This document shows positions 43,247 through 51,899 of a stretch of DNA of 56,068 bases, piece by piece. Each line of letters begins with the position of its first letter. Positions within the stretch are counted from its first letter, which is position 1. Origin of the DNA: Ectothiorhodospiraceae bacterium (GTDB lineage Bacteria > Pseudomonadota > Gammaproteobacteria > SZUA-152); NCBI GenBank assembly GCA_002401775.2, contig NVUB02000160.1:1-56068 (forward strand), read 5' to 3'. The position numbers were made by a program, and so were the translations under genes. Under the pieces are notes generated by a model. That model had not been told where the DNA came from. It saw nothing but the letters and a program-made list of their open reading frames with translations, and searched no databases.

Positions 43247-44389
43247 ATGGTTGTTATACCGGTGAACGGCGCTAGCGCACCGGATGAAGATCTGCGGTAT
43301 TGGCTGGCGTTGCTGCATGCTCGCGGCGTAGGCACCACCCGTTTTTTACAGATACTCGAGCACACCACTGATTTGGCTGCCTTTTTTTCTTCACGCGGTC
43401 GTTGCATAGAAGGTATCAAACTACCCTCCGCCGTAAAAAGCTGCCTGACTTCTCCCGACTGGCGCGCCGTGGATAAAACTCTCGCCTGGGCCGATGAAAA
43501 AAACTGTCATATTCTCTGCCTGAATGACCCTCGCTACCCACACTTATTGAAAGAAATTTCTGATCCTCCACCCCTATTATTTGTACGCGGCAGTCTTTGT
43601 GTATTGAATCGCCACCAACTGGCGATGGTAGGCAGCAGAAACCCCAGCGCTGGCGGCAAACAACTGGCGCAAAGCTTTGCCCAGGCGCTGAGCCTGCATG
43701 GCTTTACCATCACCAGCGGTTTAGCCCTTGGCATTGACGCCGAAAGCCACCAAGCGGCATTGGATGCCGGCCACGACACCATTGCCGTAGCTGGCACCGG
43801 TTTAGATCGAATTTACCCGGCCCGTCACCGTGAGCTTGGTCACCGTATTACTAACAATGGTGCCATTGTCAGTGAATTTGCACCCGGCACACCCCCCATT
43901 GCCAGCAATTTCCCTCGCCGCAATCGCATCATCAGCGGTCTCAGCCTGGGTACGCTGGTCGTTGAAGCCGCCCTTAAAAGTGGCTCCCTGATTACGGCCC
44001 GCCTCGCTAACGAACAAGGACGGGAAGTTTTCGCCATTCCTGGCTCCATTCATAACCCGCTCTCGCGCGGATGCCACAGCCTGATTCAACAAGGCGCAAA
44101 GTTAACGAGCCAACCTGTTGATATTATTGAAGAGTTTGAGCATCTATCCAATCTTCATTCCAGCGCAACGGTTGCTCTTACCTCCCTCGCTTCCTCATCC
44201 GAAAATAAAGATCAACAAATCACCCACCCACTTCTTGAAAAAATCGGTTTTGAACCCATATCCATAGACACTCTGGTTGATAACAGCGGTTTGACGGCGG
44301 AGGTCGTTTCATCCATGCTGCTAACCATGGAGTTGCAGGGAATAGTGACTTCGAGTGGTGGTTTGTATACTCGAATTAACACGCTGTAA
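43247..44389 (+). CDS. dprA: DprA, DNA-processing protein
   Basis: A 380-residue DprA: helical N-terminus (YWLALLHARGVGTTRFLQIL), extended Rossmann fold (MVGSRNPSAGGKQLAQSFA, SGLALGIDAESHQAALDAG, AVAGTGLDRIYPARH, FPRRNRIISGLS) and a C-terminal winged helix (IGFEPISIDTLVDNSGLTAEVVSSMLL). It loads RecA on incoming single-stranded DNA in natural transformation. ATG at 43247 is used; a TTG at 43214 in frame is possible. smg follows. The LysM-dprA-smg order divergent from def-fmt is conserved. Confidence 0.92.
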   Translation: MVVIPVNGASAPDEDLRYWLALLHARGVGTTRFLQILEHTTDLAAFFSSRGRCIEGIKLPSAVKSCLTSPDWRAVDKTLAWADEKNCHILCLNDPRYPHLLKEISDPPPLLFVRGSLCVLNRHQLAMVGSRNPSAGGKQLAQSFAQALSLHGFTITSGLALGIDAESHQAALDAGHDTIAVAGTGLDRIYPARHRELGHRITNNGAIVSEFAPGTPPIASNFPRRNRIISGLSLGTLVVEAALKSGSLITARLANEQGREVFAIPGSIHNPLSRGCHSLIQQGAKLTSQPVDIIEEFEHLSNLHSSATVALTSLASSSENKDQQITHPLLEKIGFEPISIDTLVDNSGLTAEVVSSMLLTMELQGIVTSSGGLYTRINTL

Positions 44390-44508
44390 GTTATGTATTT
44401 ACCCAGCAAAACCTGAGTGTAAATAGCTAAAAAACTGTTGTTAACAGTAACTTATGAAAAACCAGCCATCTAAAAACCCGTCAACCAACATGACATAAAG
44501 AGGTGCCC

Positions 44509-44988
44509 ATGAAAGAAGACGTGCTCGACGTGCTCATGTATTTGTTCGAGAACTACATGGACGATGACACCGCGATGGACGCGGATCCCGAAACCCTCAA
44601 AAATCAGCTACTGGAAGCAGGCTTTCTTAGCACCGAAATCAACAAAGCGTTTACCTGGCTGGAAGATCTTGCTGAGCAGCAAGCTAGCTCAGAATCCCAC
44701 CCTCCGTACGCTGGCGCTTCAATTCGCGTCTTCAATCCACTTGAAGAAGAGAAACTGGATGTAGAATGCCGGGGATTTCTGATCTTCTTAGAGCAGATGG
44801 GTGTATTAAACAGTGCCAGTCGTGAACTGGTCATTGACCGTATTATGGCTCTGGAATCCACTGACATTGACTTGGATCAGGTCAAATGGGTGGTTTTGAT
44901 GGTGCTGTTTAACCAACCTGGCCTAGAAGAAGCTTTTACCTGGATGGAAAACATGGTGATGGAAGAGTTTCAGCAGCCTCTGCACTGA
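44509..44988 (+). CDS. smg: Smg/DUF494 family protein
   Basis: A 159-residue acidic protein with MKEDVLDVLMYLFENYMDDD at the start, the AFTWLEDLAEQQ helix and the DLDQVKWVVLMVLFNQPG segment typical of Smg. The function is not established; it is nearly always encoded next to dprA. ATG at 44509 with AGAGG upstream is preferred to the GTG at 44503. Confidence 0.93.
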   Translation: MKEDVLDVLMYLFENYMDDDTAMDADPETLKNQLLEAGFLSTEINKAFTWLEDLAEQQASSESHPPYAGASIRVFNPLEEEKLDVECRGFLIFLEQMGVLNSASRELVIDRIMALESTDIDLDQVKWVVLMVLFNQPGLEEAFTWMENMVMEEFQQPLH

Positions 44989-45018
44989 TAATTCCTACCT
45001 CACTCCAATCTGACAGCA

Positions 45019-45049
45019 GGTGCGCTGCTTATCACTACAGCAGCGCACC
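45019..45049. terminator. hairpin between convergent smg and reductase genes
   Basis: GGTGCGCTGCT (45019-45029) and AGCAGCGCACC (45039-45049) form a perfect 11-bp GC-rich stem with a 9-base loop, centrally placed in the 87-bp gap between convergent genes. No T-tract follows on either strand, so termination may need help, or the hairpin protects mRNA ends. Confidence 0.55.
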
Positions 45050-45075
45050 CGCCTCATACTGCACACACTACCTGC

Positions 45076-46128
45076 TTAAGTTGCGTCTACCTTTTGTATT
45101 ACCTTCGCTGAGTCAACCTTCTCTGAGTCAACCTTTTCTGAAGATACCCTCTCCGAAAACACAAAGGGGTCCGCAAATATATCCTGCATCGAAGCACCTG
45201 CCAAAAATACCTTTTTCTGTAACGATTTGACCATATCCTCACGACCACACAGGTACACTCGCCACCCATCCATGTTCGCAAAATCCTGTAATGCCAGATC
45301 TGCTGCACGACCTGAGCGAAGCTTTTTTTGAGATGTTTCAGTCAATTCACCGCGTGACACACAAGGCTGGTAATAAAAGGCATCATTGGCCTCTTCCAGA
45401 TCCGTTAATTCAGCCACCAGATACAAGCCTTCGGCCTTGCTACTGCCATGATAAAGGTGAATTGGCCCATGATGACCCTGCCGCAAAGCATCACGCACAA
45501 TACCCATTAATGGCGCCAGACCAGTGCCCGTACCCACCAATAACAAGGGCTGGTCTTCACGCCCCGGCATGTAACTGCATTGCCCAGAAGGCTGGCTTAT
45601 CGTCACGACTTGCCCCACTTCTACTGTGTCAGCCACCCAACCGCTCACCCGTCCATTGGGCACCCGGCGGATTTGCAACTCCAGAAAATCATCCAGCTCT
45701 GGCACACTGGCTAGAGAGTAACTCCGGCTCACACCTTCTGAATTGGTCAAATTAATAAACTGTCCGGGCAAATAATCGTAATTTTCAGGCCGTACTAGCC
45801 GCAAGCGAACAACATCCTCAGCAAGTTTGTCCAGAGATATAACCCGCGCCTCAAAAGTACTACCGATACTGTCTGGTACTGCAACCAGCATGTCGGTTTC
45901 CGGTACACAGGCACAGATTAAGAAATGGTCTTGTCGCTTCAGGGTTTCCCGAATACCGAGCTGCGAACCCGGTGTTGGCTCACCCTCAACGGCAACCATC
46001 ATGCAAGACTGGCAAACACCTGACTTACATGAATAATTAACCGATACGTTGTGTCGAATCAGACAATCGAGCACAGACTCACCCACTTCACTTTGATAAT
46101 GCTTGTCTTCAAATACAATCTTTGGCAT
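45076..46128 (-). CDS. 2Fe-2S/FAD/NAD(P) oxidoreductase, partner of globin
   Basis: A 350-residue electron-transfer flavoprotein. The plant-type ferredoxin domain comes first (cysteines in CKSGVCQSCMMV and a later CAC; 1-90). The FAD-binding barrel follows (RSYSLAS near 155), then the NAD-binding domain (LLVGTGTGLAPLMGIV, CVSRGEL and a terminal YLCGREDMV). It resembles reductase components of oxygenases and the reductase half of flavohaemoglobin. The truncated-globin gene lies 102 bases upstream on the same strand. The likely role is re-reduction of the globin during nitric oxide dioxygenation. The C-terminal tail is a repeat of SEKVD units. An unrelated oxygenase reductase is the alternative. 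Confidence 0.82.
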   Translation of the reverse strand: MPKIVFEDKHYQSEVGESVLDCLIRHNVSVNYSCKSGVCQSCMMVAVEGEPTPGSQLGIRETLKRQDHFLICACVPETDMLVAVPDSIGSTFEARVISLDKLAEDVVRLRLVRPENYDYLPGQFINLTNSEGVSRSYSLASVPELDDFLELQIRRVPNGRVSGWVADTVEVGQVVTISQPSGQCSYMPGREDQPLLLVGTGTGLAPLMGIVRDALRQGHHGPIHLYHGSSKAEGLYLVAELTDLEEANDAFYYQPCVSRGELTETSQKKLRSGRAADLALQDFANMDGWRVYLCGREDMVKSLQKKVFLAGASMQDIFADPFVFSERVSSEKVDSEKVDSAKVIQKVDAT

Positions 46129-46187
46129 AGAGCACCTGGCTACTGATTACTTAATACTGACACTTTCTACTGTCATACCAATTCTCC

Positions 46188-46217
46188 ATTCTCTTGAACC
46201 CGAAGGCTCAAGAGAAT
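46188..46217 (-). promoter_or_regulatory. intercistronic hairpin after the globin gene
   Basis: ATTCTCTTGAACC (46188-46200) and GGCTCAAGAGAAT (46205-46217) pair at 12 of 13 positions. Read on the transcribed strand the loop is TTCG, a very stable tetraloop. It starts 14 bases past the globin stop and lacks a T-run, so it may let the globin message accumulate above that of the reductase. Confidence 0.55.
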
Positions 46218-46230
46218 AGTGAACAACGTA

Positions 46231-46599
46231 TTACTTACCCAACACATCGTTACGGGTTGTTTCAGCAATCGCGGCGACTTCGCCGACTAGATCGTCCGCA
46301 ACGCCCAATTCCTTCAAGGTATTTCCCAAATTTTCCACCACCGCATCAAAATGGCTATCGTCCAAGCCGCGCTCCACCAAATGGGCATGACCTTTGCGCA
46401 TATCGGTGCCGGTATAGTTATTGGGGCCACCAAACGCCATGGTCAAAAAACCTTTTTGCTTAGCCACCTGTTTTTCCATATCGACGTCATCGAAATAACC
46501 ACTGATGCGATCATCAGCCAACACTTTACGGTAAAAAATATCCACTGCGGCGTTTACGGCAGTTTCACCACCAATACGGTCAAATAATGAATCACTCAT
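46231..46599 (-). CDS. group I truncated haemoglobin
   Basis: A 122-residue 2-on-2 globin: MSDSLFDRIGGETAVNAAVD, then FYRKVLADDRISGYF, the FLTMAFGGPNNYTG CD/E region and the proximal His in GHAHLVERG. This is the trHbN class, which oxidises NO to nitrate or carries oxygen. A good ribosome site (AGAGGAGAT) precedes the ATG. The gene is divergent from nsrR across 267 bp containing two NsrR-type palindromes, and is followed by a ferredoxin-flavin reductase, so NO-induced expression and a detoxifying role are strongly suggested. Confidence 0.9.
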   Translation of the reverse strand: MSDSLFDRIGGETAVNAAVDIFYRKVLADDRISGYFDDVDMEKQVAKQKGFLTMAFGGPNNYTGTDMRKGHAHLVERGLDDSHFDAVVENLGNTLKELGVADDLVGEVAAIAETTRNDVLGK

Positions 46600-46677
46600 T
46601 TTGCATCTCCTCTGTTTTGAATCGTGCCTGTATCAGGCTAGTACAAAATCCTTAAATTAAAACCACACATTAAATAA

Positions 46678-46694
46678 ATGTATATTAAGTACAT
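46678..46694. promoter_or_regulatory. NsrR-type palindrome, globin-proximal
   Basis: ATGTATATTAAGTACAT is a near-perfect dyad matching the ATGYATTTNAAATRCAT form of NsrR sites, 79 bases upstream of the globin ATG. The placement suits repression of the globin promoter. Confidence 0.6.
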
Positions 46695-46775
46695 GTTTTA
46701 TAGCAAAAATACCGATATATCTATATACATGCCCGTAATAACAAACAATAACCTAGTGCGGCACTGAGCTATATA

Positions 46776-46792
46776 ATGTACTTTAAATACAT
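46776..46792. promoter_or_regulatory. NsrR-type palindrome, nsrR-proximal
   Basis: ATGTACTTTAAATACAT, within a longer AATGTACTTTAAATACATATT dyad, is the better of two matches to the NsrR consensus in this gap. It lies 75 bases before nsrR, in keeping with autorepression. Confidence 0.65.
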
Positions 46793-46866
46793 ATTTAACA
46801 ATTTAGCAGGGATTGTCAAGGCCTGACGACCTGTTTATCATTTAGGTACGTTCACAGGGAAGCATT

Positions 46867-47334
46867 ATGCAACTAACACTCCACACTGATTACGCCCTTC
46901 GCGTCCTTATTTATTTGGCGCAAAAACAAGATGGCCTGACAACCATCACTGAAGTCACTGATTTTTATAAGATTTCACGTAACCATCTGGTTAAAGTGGT
47001 ACACCACCTTTCCCTTGAAAATTTTATTCATACGACCCGTGGAAAACACGGCGGTATGCGACTGGCCCGTCGCCCGGAATTAATATCCATTGGTGCAGTC
47101 GTGCGCCGCATGGAGCCCAATTTCGACATCGTGGAATGTTTCGATACCCGCAACGCACCCTGCGCCGTGACGCCGGTATGCGCCCTCAAAGAAGTACTCT
47201 ATCAGGCAGGAAATGAGTTCCTGGCAGTGCTCGACAAGTACACCGTAGCCGACGCCGTTCACCAAAATGAATTCACGACCCAGGTTTTCTCGGTTGATCA
47301 ATTACTAAACAGTCGTAAATCAGCAGACAAGTAG
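46867..47334 (+). CDS. nsrR: NsrR nitric-oxide-sensing repressor (Rrf2 family)
   Basis: A 155-residue Rrf2 protein: MQLTLHTDYALRVLIYLAQK, helix-turn-helix ISRNHLVKVVHHL, the RGKHGGMRLAR wing, and three Fe-S cysteines at 91, 99 and 105 (ECFDTRNAPCAVTPVCAL). E. coli NsrR uses 91, 96 and 102, so the first two cysteines are three residues further apart here. Nitrosylation of its [4Fe-4S] or [2Fe-2S] cluster releases it from DNA. It is divergent from the globin-reductase pair, its likely targets. Confidence 0.92.
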   Translation: MQLTLHTDYALRVLIYLAQKQDGLTTITEVTDFYKISRNHLVKVVHHLSLENFIHTTRGKHGGMRLARRPELISIGAVVRRMEPNFDIVECFDTRNAPCAVTPVCALKEVLYQAGNEFLAVLDKYTVADAVHQNEFTTQVFSVDQLLNSRKSADK

Positions 47335-47629
47335 CACCTTACCGACAAGAAACACCCCACACACATGCCAAATCCTTCCCTGCTGGCATCGAAACCGCTA
47401 GAATGCGCGGTTCGGCTTTTCGGCGCGCTTATGGCTCGTCCAGTGATTTGTGATTGCTTGTGTTTTTCGCGCCACAAACACACGCATCCAGTGCGCCAAC
47501 ACACGACATTTATGACTACGTCTTACACGTAAAAGCGTAATGCGTAGCCCCTAGGAACTCTTTGTAAAGCAGTGGAAAACTGCTCGAAGTGCAAAATTTG
47601 ATTTGAAATGAAAGAATTAGGAGAACAAC

Positions 47630-48517
47630 ATGTCCATTAAACATCCCGTTATCGCTGTAACAGGCTCATCTGGCGCCGGCACCACCACCGTCAAAAATGC
47701 CTTTGAGCACATTTTCCGCCGCGAAAACATCAACCCGTTAGTCGTCGAGGGTGACAGCTACCACCGCTATGACCGCGCCGCCATGAAAGAGGCCATCTCA
47801 GAGTTTGCCAAACAAGGTAAACAGCTTAGCCACTTCGGTCCAGAAGCCAACCATTTTGACCTGATCGGCGAGACTTTCAAAACCTATGGTGACACCGGCA
47901 AATGCCGCCGTCGCTACTACCTGCACAGCGAAGAAGAAGCCACCGAGCACAATGCCCGCCTCAGCACTGACCTCACACCGGGTCAATTTACGCCTTGGGA
48001 AGACATCAAAGAAGAGACTGATGTGTTGTTTTATGAAGGCCTACACGGTGGCGCAGTCGATGGCGACGTCGATGTAGCCTCACACACCGACCTGCTGGTT
48101 GGTGTTGTGCCCATCGTCAATCTGGAATGGATTCAAAAAATCCACCGCGATAACGCCCAGCGCGGTTATAGCGCCGAAGCCATCGTCGACACTATTCTGC
48201 GTCGCATGGACGATTACGTGCACTACATCACCCCGCAGTTCTCACGCACTGACATCAACTTCCAGCGCGTGCCCACGGTTGATACCTCCAACCCTTTCAT
48301 CGCTCGCGACATCCCTACCCCGGACGAAAGCTTCATCGTGATTCGCTTCCGCGACCCTGAAGGCACGGACTTCCCCTACCTGCTTAACATGATCAGCGAC
48401 TCCTTCATGTCACGCCCCAACACTATCGTCGTACCCGGCGGCAAAATGGGCTTCGCCATGGAACTGATCCTGGCACCGCGTATTCATCAACTGGTTGAAG
48501 CCAAAAACAAGCGCTAA
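47630..48517 (+). CDS. prkB: phosphoribulokinase (PrkB type)
   Basis: A 295-residue kinase with the P-loop GSSGAGTTTV, the EGDSYHRYDR substrate loop, HFGPEANHFDLIGE and a TDLLVGVVPIVNLEWIQK segment. It is the proteobacterial PrkB form, also found in organisms that lack the Calvin cycle. It phosphorylates ribulose 5-phosphate. No RuBisCO or other cycle gene is in the window, so autotrophy should not be assumed. A clear AGGAG ribosome site precedes the ATG and a strong terminator follows. Confidence 0.9.
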   Translation: MSIKHPVIAVTGSSGAGTTTVKNAFEHIFRRENINPLVVEGDSYHRYDRAAMKEAISEFAKQGKQLSHFGPEANHFDLIGETFKTYGDTGKCRRRYYLHSEEEATEHNARLSTDLTPGQFTPWEDIKEETDVLFYEGLHGGAVDGDVDVASHTDLLVGVVPIVNLEWIQKIHRDNAQRGYSAEAIVDTILRRMDDYVHYITPQFSRTDINFQRVPTVDTSNPFIARDIPTPDESFIVIRFRDPEGTDFPYLLNMISDSFMSRPNTIVVPGGKMGFAMELILAPRIHQLVEAKNKR

Positions 48518-48554
48518 GTCTCTATTGGCGAAAGCCTCTTTAGCCATGCAGTAC

Positions 48555-48589
48555 AAAAAAGGCGAGTCCGAAAACGGGCTCGCCTTTTT
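48555..48589. terminator. bidirectional rho-independent terminator
   Basis: A 9-bp stem, GGCGAGTCC/GGGCTCGCC (one G-T pair, 48561-48584), is flanked by AAAAAA on the left and TTTTT on the right, so it can end both prkB and the convergent membrane-protein transcript. Confidence 0.88.
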
Positions 48590-48640
48590 AATAGACTTTA
48601 TTCAGCCGCCAACCGAAGAGTGGCTGCCACTTATTCCTGA

Positions 48641-49060
48641 TTACAACATATCCGCAGGGTCCGCCAAAATCGCCCCCGTAGCAATCACCAACGCCCGCGC
48701 CAGCAAAATACCCATACCTTGTGCACGATGCTCACGATGCGTCGTCGCCAACTCCTCAGCATCCAAACCCTTTCGGGACGAGCGCCACATTTTCAAGCCC
48801 GTCTGCACCTGAATCACATACAGTACATAAAGCGTAATAATCAGCCCAAAATGCATCCACACCCCAAAAGAAAGGATGTCGCCCTCAATCAACAGGCGCG
48901 TTTTCCAATCCCGCGTCGCCACCAAGTAAAACGGCATCGCCACATCGAAAGCAATAATTGACATCATTACCGTCATATGGAAACGTCGAAACCGATGCCA
49001 GTACATTGCCGCCAGCATGAGCACATACGTTAACAAAGCGGCAATAATTGGGATGGTCAT
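48641..49060 (-). CDS. four-TM membrane protein, possibly DUF420-like
   Basis: A 139-residue integral membrane protein with four predicted TM helices (about 4-20, 30-48, 60-82, 110-130). Several histidines lie at helix ends (WHRFRRFHMTVM, WMHFGLI, THREHRAQG), as in small haem- or metal-binding DUF420-type proteins. No motif gives a reaction. It stands alone between the terminator of prkB and the tRNA-Phe island boundary. The family call is tentative. Confidence 0.6.
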   Translation of the reverse strand: MTIPIIAALLTYVLMLAAMYWHRFRRFHMTVMMSIIAFDVAMPFYLVATRDWKTRLLIEGDILSFGVWMHFGLIITLYVLYVIQVQTGLKMWRSSRKGLDAEELATTHREHRAQGMGILLARALVIATGAILADPADML

Positions 49061-49211
49061 TTTGAAACTCCAAATGCATCTTGGGTGTTGTTAGGTATTG
49101 TTAAATGTTGTTTGATATTCTCAGGCGGCATTCAAAAACGATTTGTGTGAGGGGAAAGGTGGGCGACATTGCCCGCCGCAGTCATTCTCGAAGGGAAGAT
49201 TGCTAAAAAAA

Positions 49212-49261
49212 TGATGGTGGCCGGAGGTGGAATCGAACCATCGACACGAGGATTTTCAATC
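49212..49261. repeat. displaced 3' end of tRNA-Phe (att-like direct repeat)
   Basis: Fifty bases, from TGATGGTGGCC to GATTTTCAATC, match 51821-51870 with one mismatch (T for C in the T-arm). They equal the 3' 47 nt of tRNA-Phe, including CCA, plus three flanking bases. The remainder of the tRNA is absent, so this is the distal attachment-site copy of an integrated element. Confidence 0.85.
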
Positions 49262-49698
49262 ACTTCAACACGAAAGATTAAGATTGCTCACCCTTGTTAA
49301 CCAACATATATTTCCAATAAAATTCATTAGGTTAAGCAATTCTGACTTGTACATCTATAACAATTCAGAGATGAGTTAGCTTATCATCTTTGCTTCCCTT
49401 GCGCGGACACGAAAAGGATCGTGAGTCACTGGCAAGAAAAACTAACAAGCGCTCTGTCGACGCCGCCAAATAGACCAAAAAACATGGGAAAAAATCAAGC
49501 CCAATTCAAAGAAGCCATCTTGCTAAAATTAGGAAAATATTAGACGAACTCAATCACCAACCGCCAGATAGAAAAGCTACGTAACAATACTAAACAGAAC
49601 CGGGTACTACCGCTAACTGTTATCTCTCTCCAATCAAGCACATGTTTAATCTGGGAGTGAAATGGAGGTATATCGAAACTATCAGCTTATGGTGCATT
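49262..49698. other. gene-free part of the island
   Basis: Only short open stretches are visible: a 39-codon frame from about 49420 with a GTG start, and an overlapping second frame spelling TKKHGKKSSPIQRS. These could be a decayed, frameshifted gene. No family is recognised. Confidence 0.3.
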
Positions 49699-49899
49699 TT
49701 ATAATTTAGCATCCTGTGTCAAAGTATTGGGGATTCGTACCGATATCAGCTCACCATGTCGCTCATAAACAGTGGAACCTGAAGAAACATCGGAGTCTCT
49801 CAAATGCCTGAGCGAATCGCTTATCCGATTCAACGCATCCTTGATGGATTCATGACCAGAGTTTGTTGCAGCGTGTCTTTGCGTGTCCTTGTAGCCCAT
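49699..49899 (-). CDS. small hypothetical island protein
   Basis: A 66-residue protein from the ATG at 49899 (MGYKDTQRHAATNSG), preceded by an AGGAGATGAGG ribosome site. An ATG two codons earlier is too close to that site. A helical middle (DALNRISDSLRHLRD) is followed by strands (YERHGELISVRI). No family is recognised. The strong ribosome site is the main evidence that it is real. It is on the same strand as the GAF gene, downstream of it. Confidence 0.45.
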   Translation of the reverse strand: MGYKDTQRHAATNSGHESIKDALNRISDSLRHLRDSDVSSGSTVYERHGELISVRIPNTLTQDAKL

Positions 49900-50050
49900 C
49901 CTCATCTCCTAATCAACATTACTTTCCAACTTAACGTCCAACATAGATATTAGTTTAGCTAAACCATCCAAAGAGTATACAGATGATAACTTATTTATCG
50001 CTAAAAAAATACCCTCCATAAATCATGCAACCTATTGATTCTGCGTCTAA

Positions 50051-51147
50051 TTATAGCCCAGACTTCTCTCGACCAGCTTCCAATCTTAATTTATCTATTA
50101 ACTCTTTGAGCAAATAAATAAAAGGCTGCATTAGGGGATAAAAAATCTTAACGGGCTCTCTCTCCTCCAATAACCCAGTATTATTTCTATGGATATTTAA
50201 AACCCCTATGCGGCCATTAGATGAGCTATCTATCAAGGGTATCGATGCAAAACTTCGAAGCTTAGTAGCCCGCTCACTCTGAAAGTATTGTTCGATATCC
50301 ATGCAAAGGGAAGGAGAAAAGTCACCCTCCTTCCGGCACCACTCAGCAAGCTTCCTTGTGTCCGAATAAATGGACATATTGCCTGACATTATAGCCATAG
50401 GTGCACCTGGCAATACCTTGTAACGCTGGTTATCAGGTGATTTAATTCCTTTGGTATAGGCAAAAAAAATGGCCTAAGGTTCTTATCTGGCACTGCTTGA
50501 TCTGTTTCTGTCGTAGTAGAAAGTAAAATCTGCAAATCTAATACGGCATCTAGCGCGGACACATCTACGCCATTTTCAATAAACATTATATTTTCTGCAA
50601 CAAGCTTTTTCTCATCATCAATTAGGCTGTCTACACCCCTATAAAGCATTATGTTTGCCGCATAATCAATGCCGCTCGGCTTGCCTTCAAATATTTTAGC
50701 CAACGTTACTACACCATCCAGCACTACACGAATAGCTTGTTCAATTTGTTCACGCTCCACAATTGCAGAAGAAAATATTACGCGAGCAGCATCATTACAG
50801 GCATTATTTATCTCTGCAAAATCAGTTAGGAACTCTTCAGGAGGCAACGTTCGCATAAGCCTCTCGAGGGTTTTTGTTTGTTTATATAGTTTATTTTGCG
50901 CTATGTGCGTCGCGCGGTGCCTGAGAAAAAATAGAAATGAAAATACTAGAAGTACGAACCAAAAGCCCAATGCAATAGCGGACAGCTCACCCGGCCCCCA
51001 GTAGAAGGGAAATGCGCTTTTTATCTCAACATTATACAGCGAGCCAAGCAACCCTGTTATAACACCCAATATAGTAGTAGCAGAGTCATACCACGGCCCC
51101 CTGCAATATCTTTCAACAAACTGTGGCGAAACAGAATAGGAAATCAC
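50051..51147 (-). pseudogene. two-TM protein with GAF-like domain, frameshifted in A8
   Basis: Two minus-strand frames (51147-50389 and 50413-50051) together describe one protein of about 365 residues. It has two TM helices (about 25-40 and 55-75), a charged linker, and a GAF-like domain whose first half (GIDYAANIMLYR) lies in one frame and second half (CRKEGDF, FASIPLIDSSSNGRIGVLNIH) in the other. The shift is at a run of eight A on the plus strand (50462-50469). One extra base would restore PFFFAYTKGIKSPDNQ and an unbroken protein. It may be true mutation, slippage-regulated expression or an assembly error. It would be a membrane-linked sensor without an obvious output domain. Confidence 0.65.
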
Positions 51148-51823
51148 TTAGAATTAGCCCCCACTAAATTCCCCGTAAAAGACAGTACACGCATACCATA
51201 AAAAGATAGCGCGACTAACATCCCACAAATTCAAGGACAGCCTACCTGCATTAGCGAATTGGGGCCAGCAAACGTTTAACTGGTTGTCAAAAGATTACGT
51301 GGGCGTGGCAAGTATTTTCTATCAACGGCCTCCGCCTATATAGCGTCCACATAAAAAGCCTCGCTTTAGGCGTGGCCATCTAACTTATGGGTTTTTGGTG
51401 GGCTGGGAGGTAGGACTCAACCCTACTACCAAGAGATTATGATGGCGACCGGAGAACGCATTTTCTAGCCCTCAGAAAAAGTGACCCCCCAGGGTGCGCC
51501 GTTCCAATGAGAGGCGTGGGGGGTGTTGTTAGGCATATTATTGACCATTACTCCCTGCTTCTCAAGTTTTTTGATACCAATTTGATGACCTTGCAGAAAA
51601 AACCTAAGCGTCCATAGCCATGTACGCAGCTGTCTTTTTCCAACACCGCTTACGAGATAAATGAAAAAGTCATCGCCAGAAACAGGCTCGATTCGGAAAC
51701 CCAAAATTCCATTTACTGATCTTGAGCCGCAGCTACTGAGTTTGAGGCTGAGTCACTTGCTACCAACCTGCTGTCATTGGCTAATATGGGTATACTGAAA
51801 AGATTGTAACGTATAGAGTTTGA
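51148..51823. other. gene-free part of the island next to tRNA-Phe
   Basis: No convincing gene was found. Around 51396-51442, read on the minus strand, lies a segment that ends CCACCA and contains a GTAGG-loop-CCTAC arm, resembling the 3' half of a tRNA, but no complete cloverleaf. A 79-codon frame at 51465-51704 has unremarkable composition and no start signal. Confidence 0.35.
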
Positions 51824-51899
51824 TGGTGGCCGGAGGTGGAATCGAACCACCGACACGAGGATTTTCAATCCACTGCTCTACCGACTGAGCTATCCGGCC
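51824..51899 (-). tRNA. tRNA-Phe (GAA)
   Basis: A 76-nt tRNA read on the minus strand: GGCCGGA acceptor, TAGCTCAGTCGGTAGAGCA D-arm, anticodon loop ATTGAAAATC with GAA, T-arm GTTCGATTC, and encoded CCA. The acceptor ends pair (GGCCGGA/TCCGGCC). It is the attachment site of the adjacent island, whose insertion leaves the gene intact. Confidence 0.95.

Larger units (their letters stand above)
49212..51899. mobile_element. tRNA-Phe-bounded genomic island (remnant)
   Basis: A 2.6-kb segment lies between the displaced tRNA 3' end and the intact tRNA-Phe gene, in direct orientation, the usual footprint of integrase-driven insertion at a tRNA gene. Contents are AT-rich and lack core genes: a short hypothetical protein, a frameshifted two-TM/GAF protein gene and gene-free DNA. 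No integrase is visible, so it is a remnant or depends on a helper. Confidence 0.7.

Noticed and set aside
47630-48517. prkB as evidence of a Calvin cycle
   Set aside because: PrkB-type enzymes occur in heterotrophs and no RuBisCO or other cycle gene is present.
51465-51704. 79-codon minus-strand frame in the tRNA-Phe island
   Set aside because: No ribosome site, odd composition and no family; treated as non-coding.
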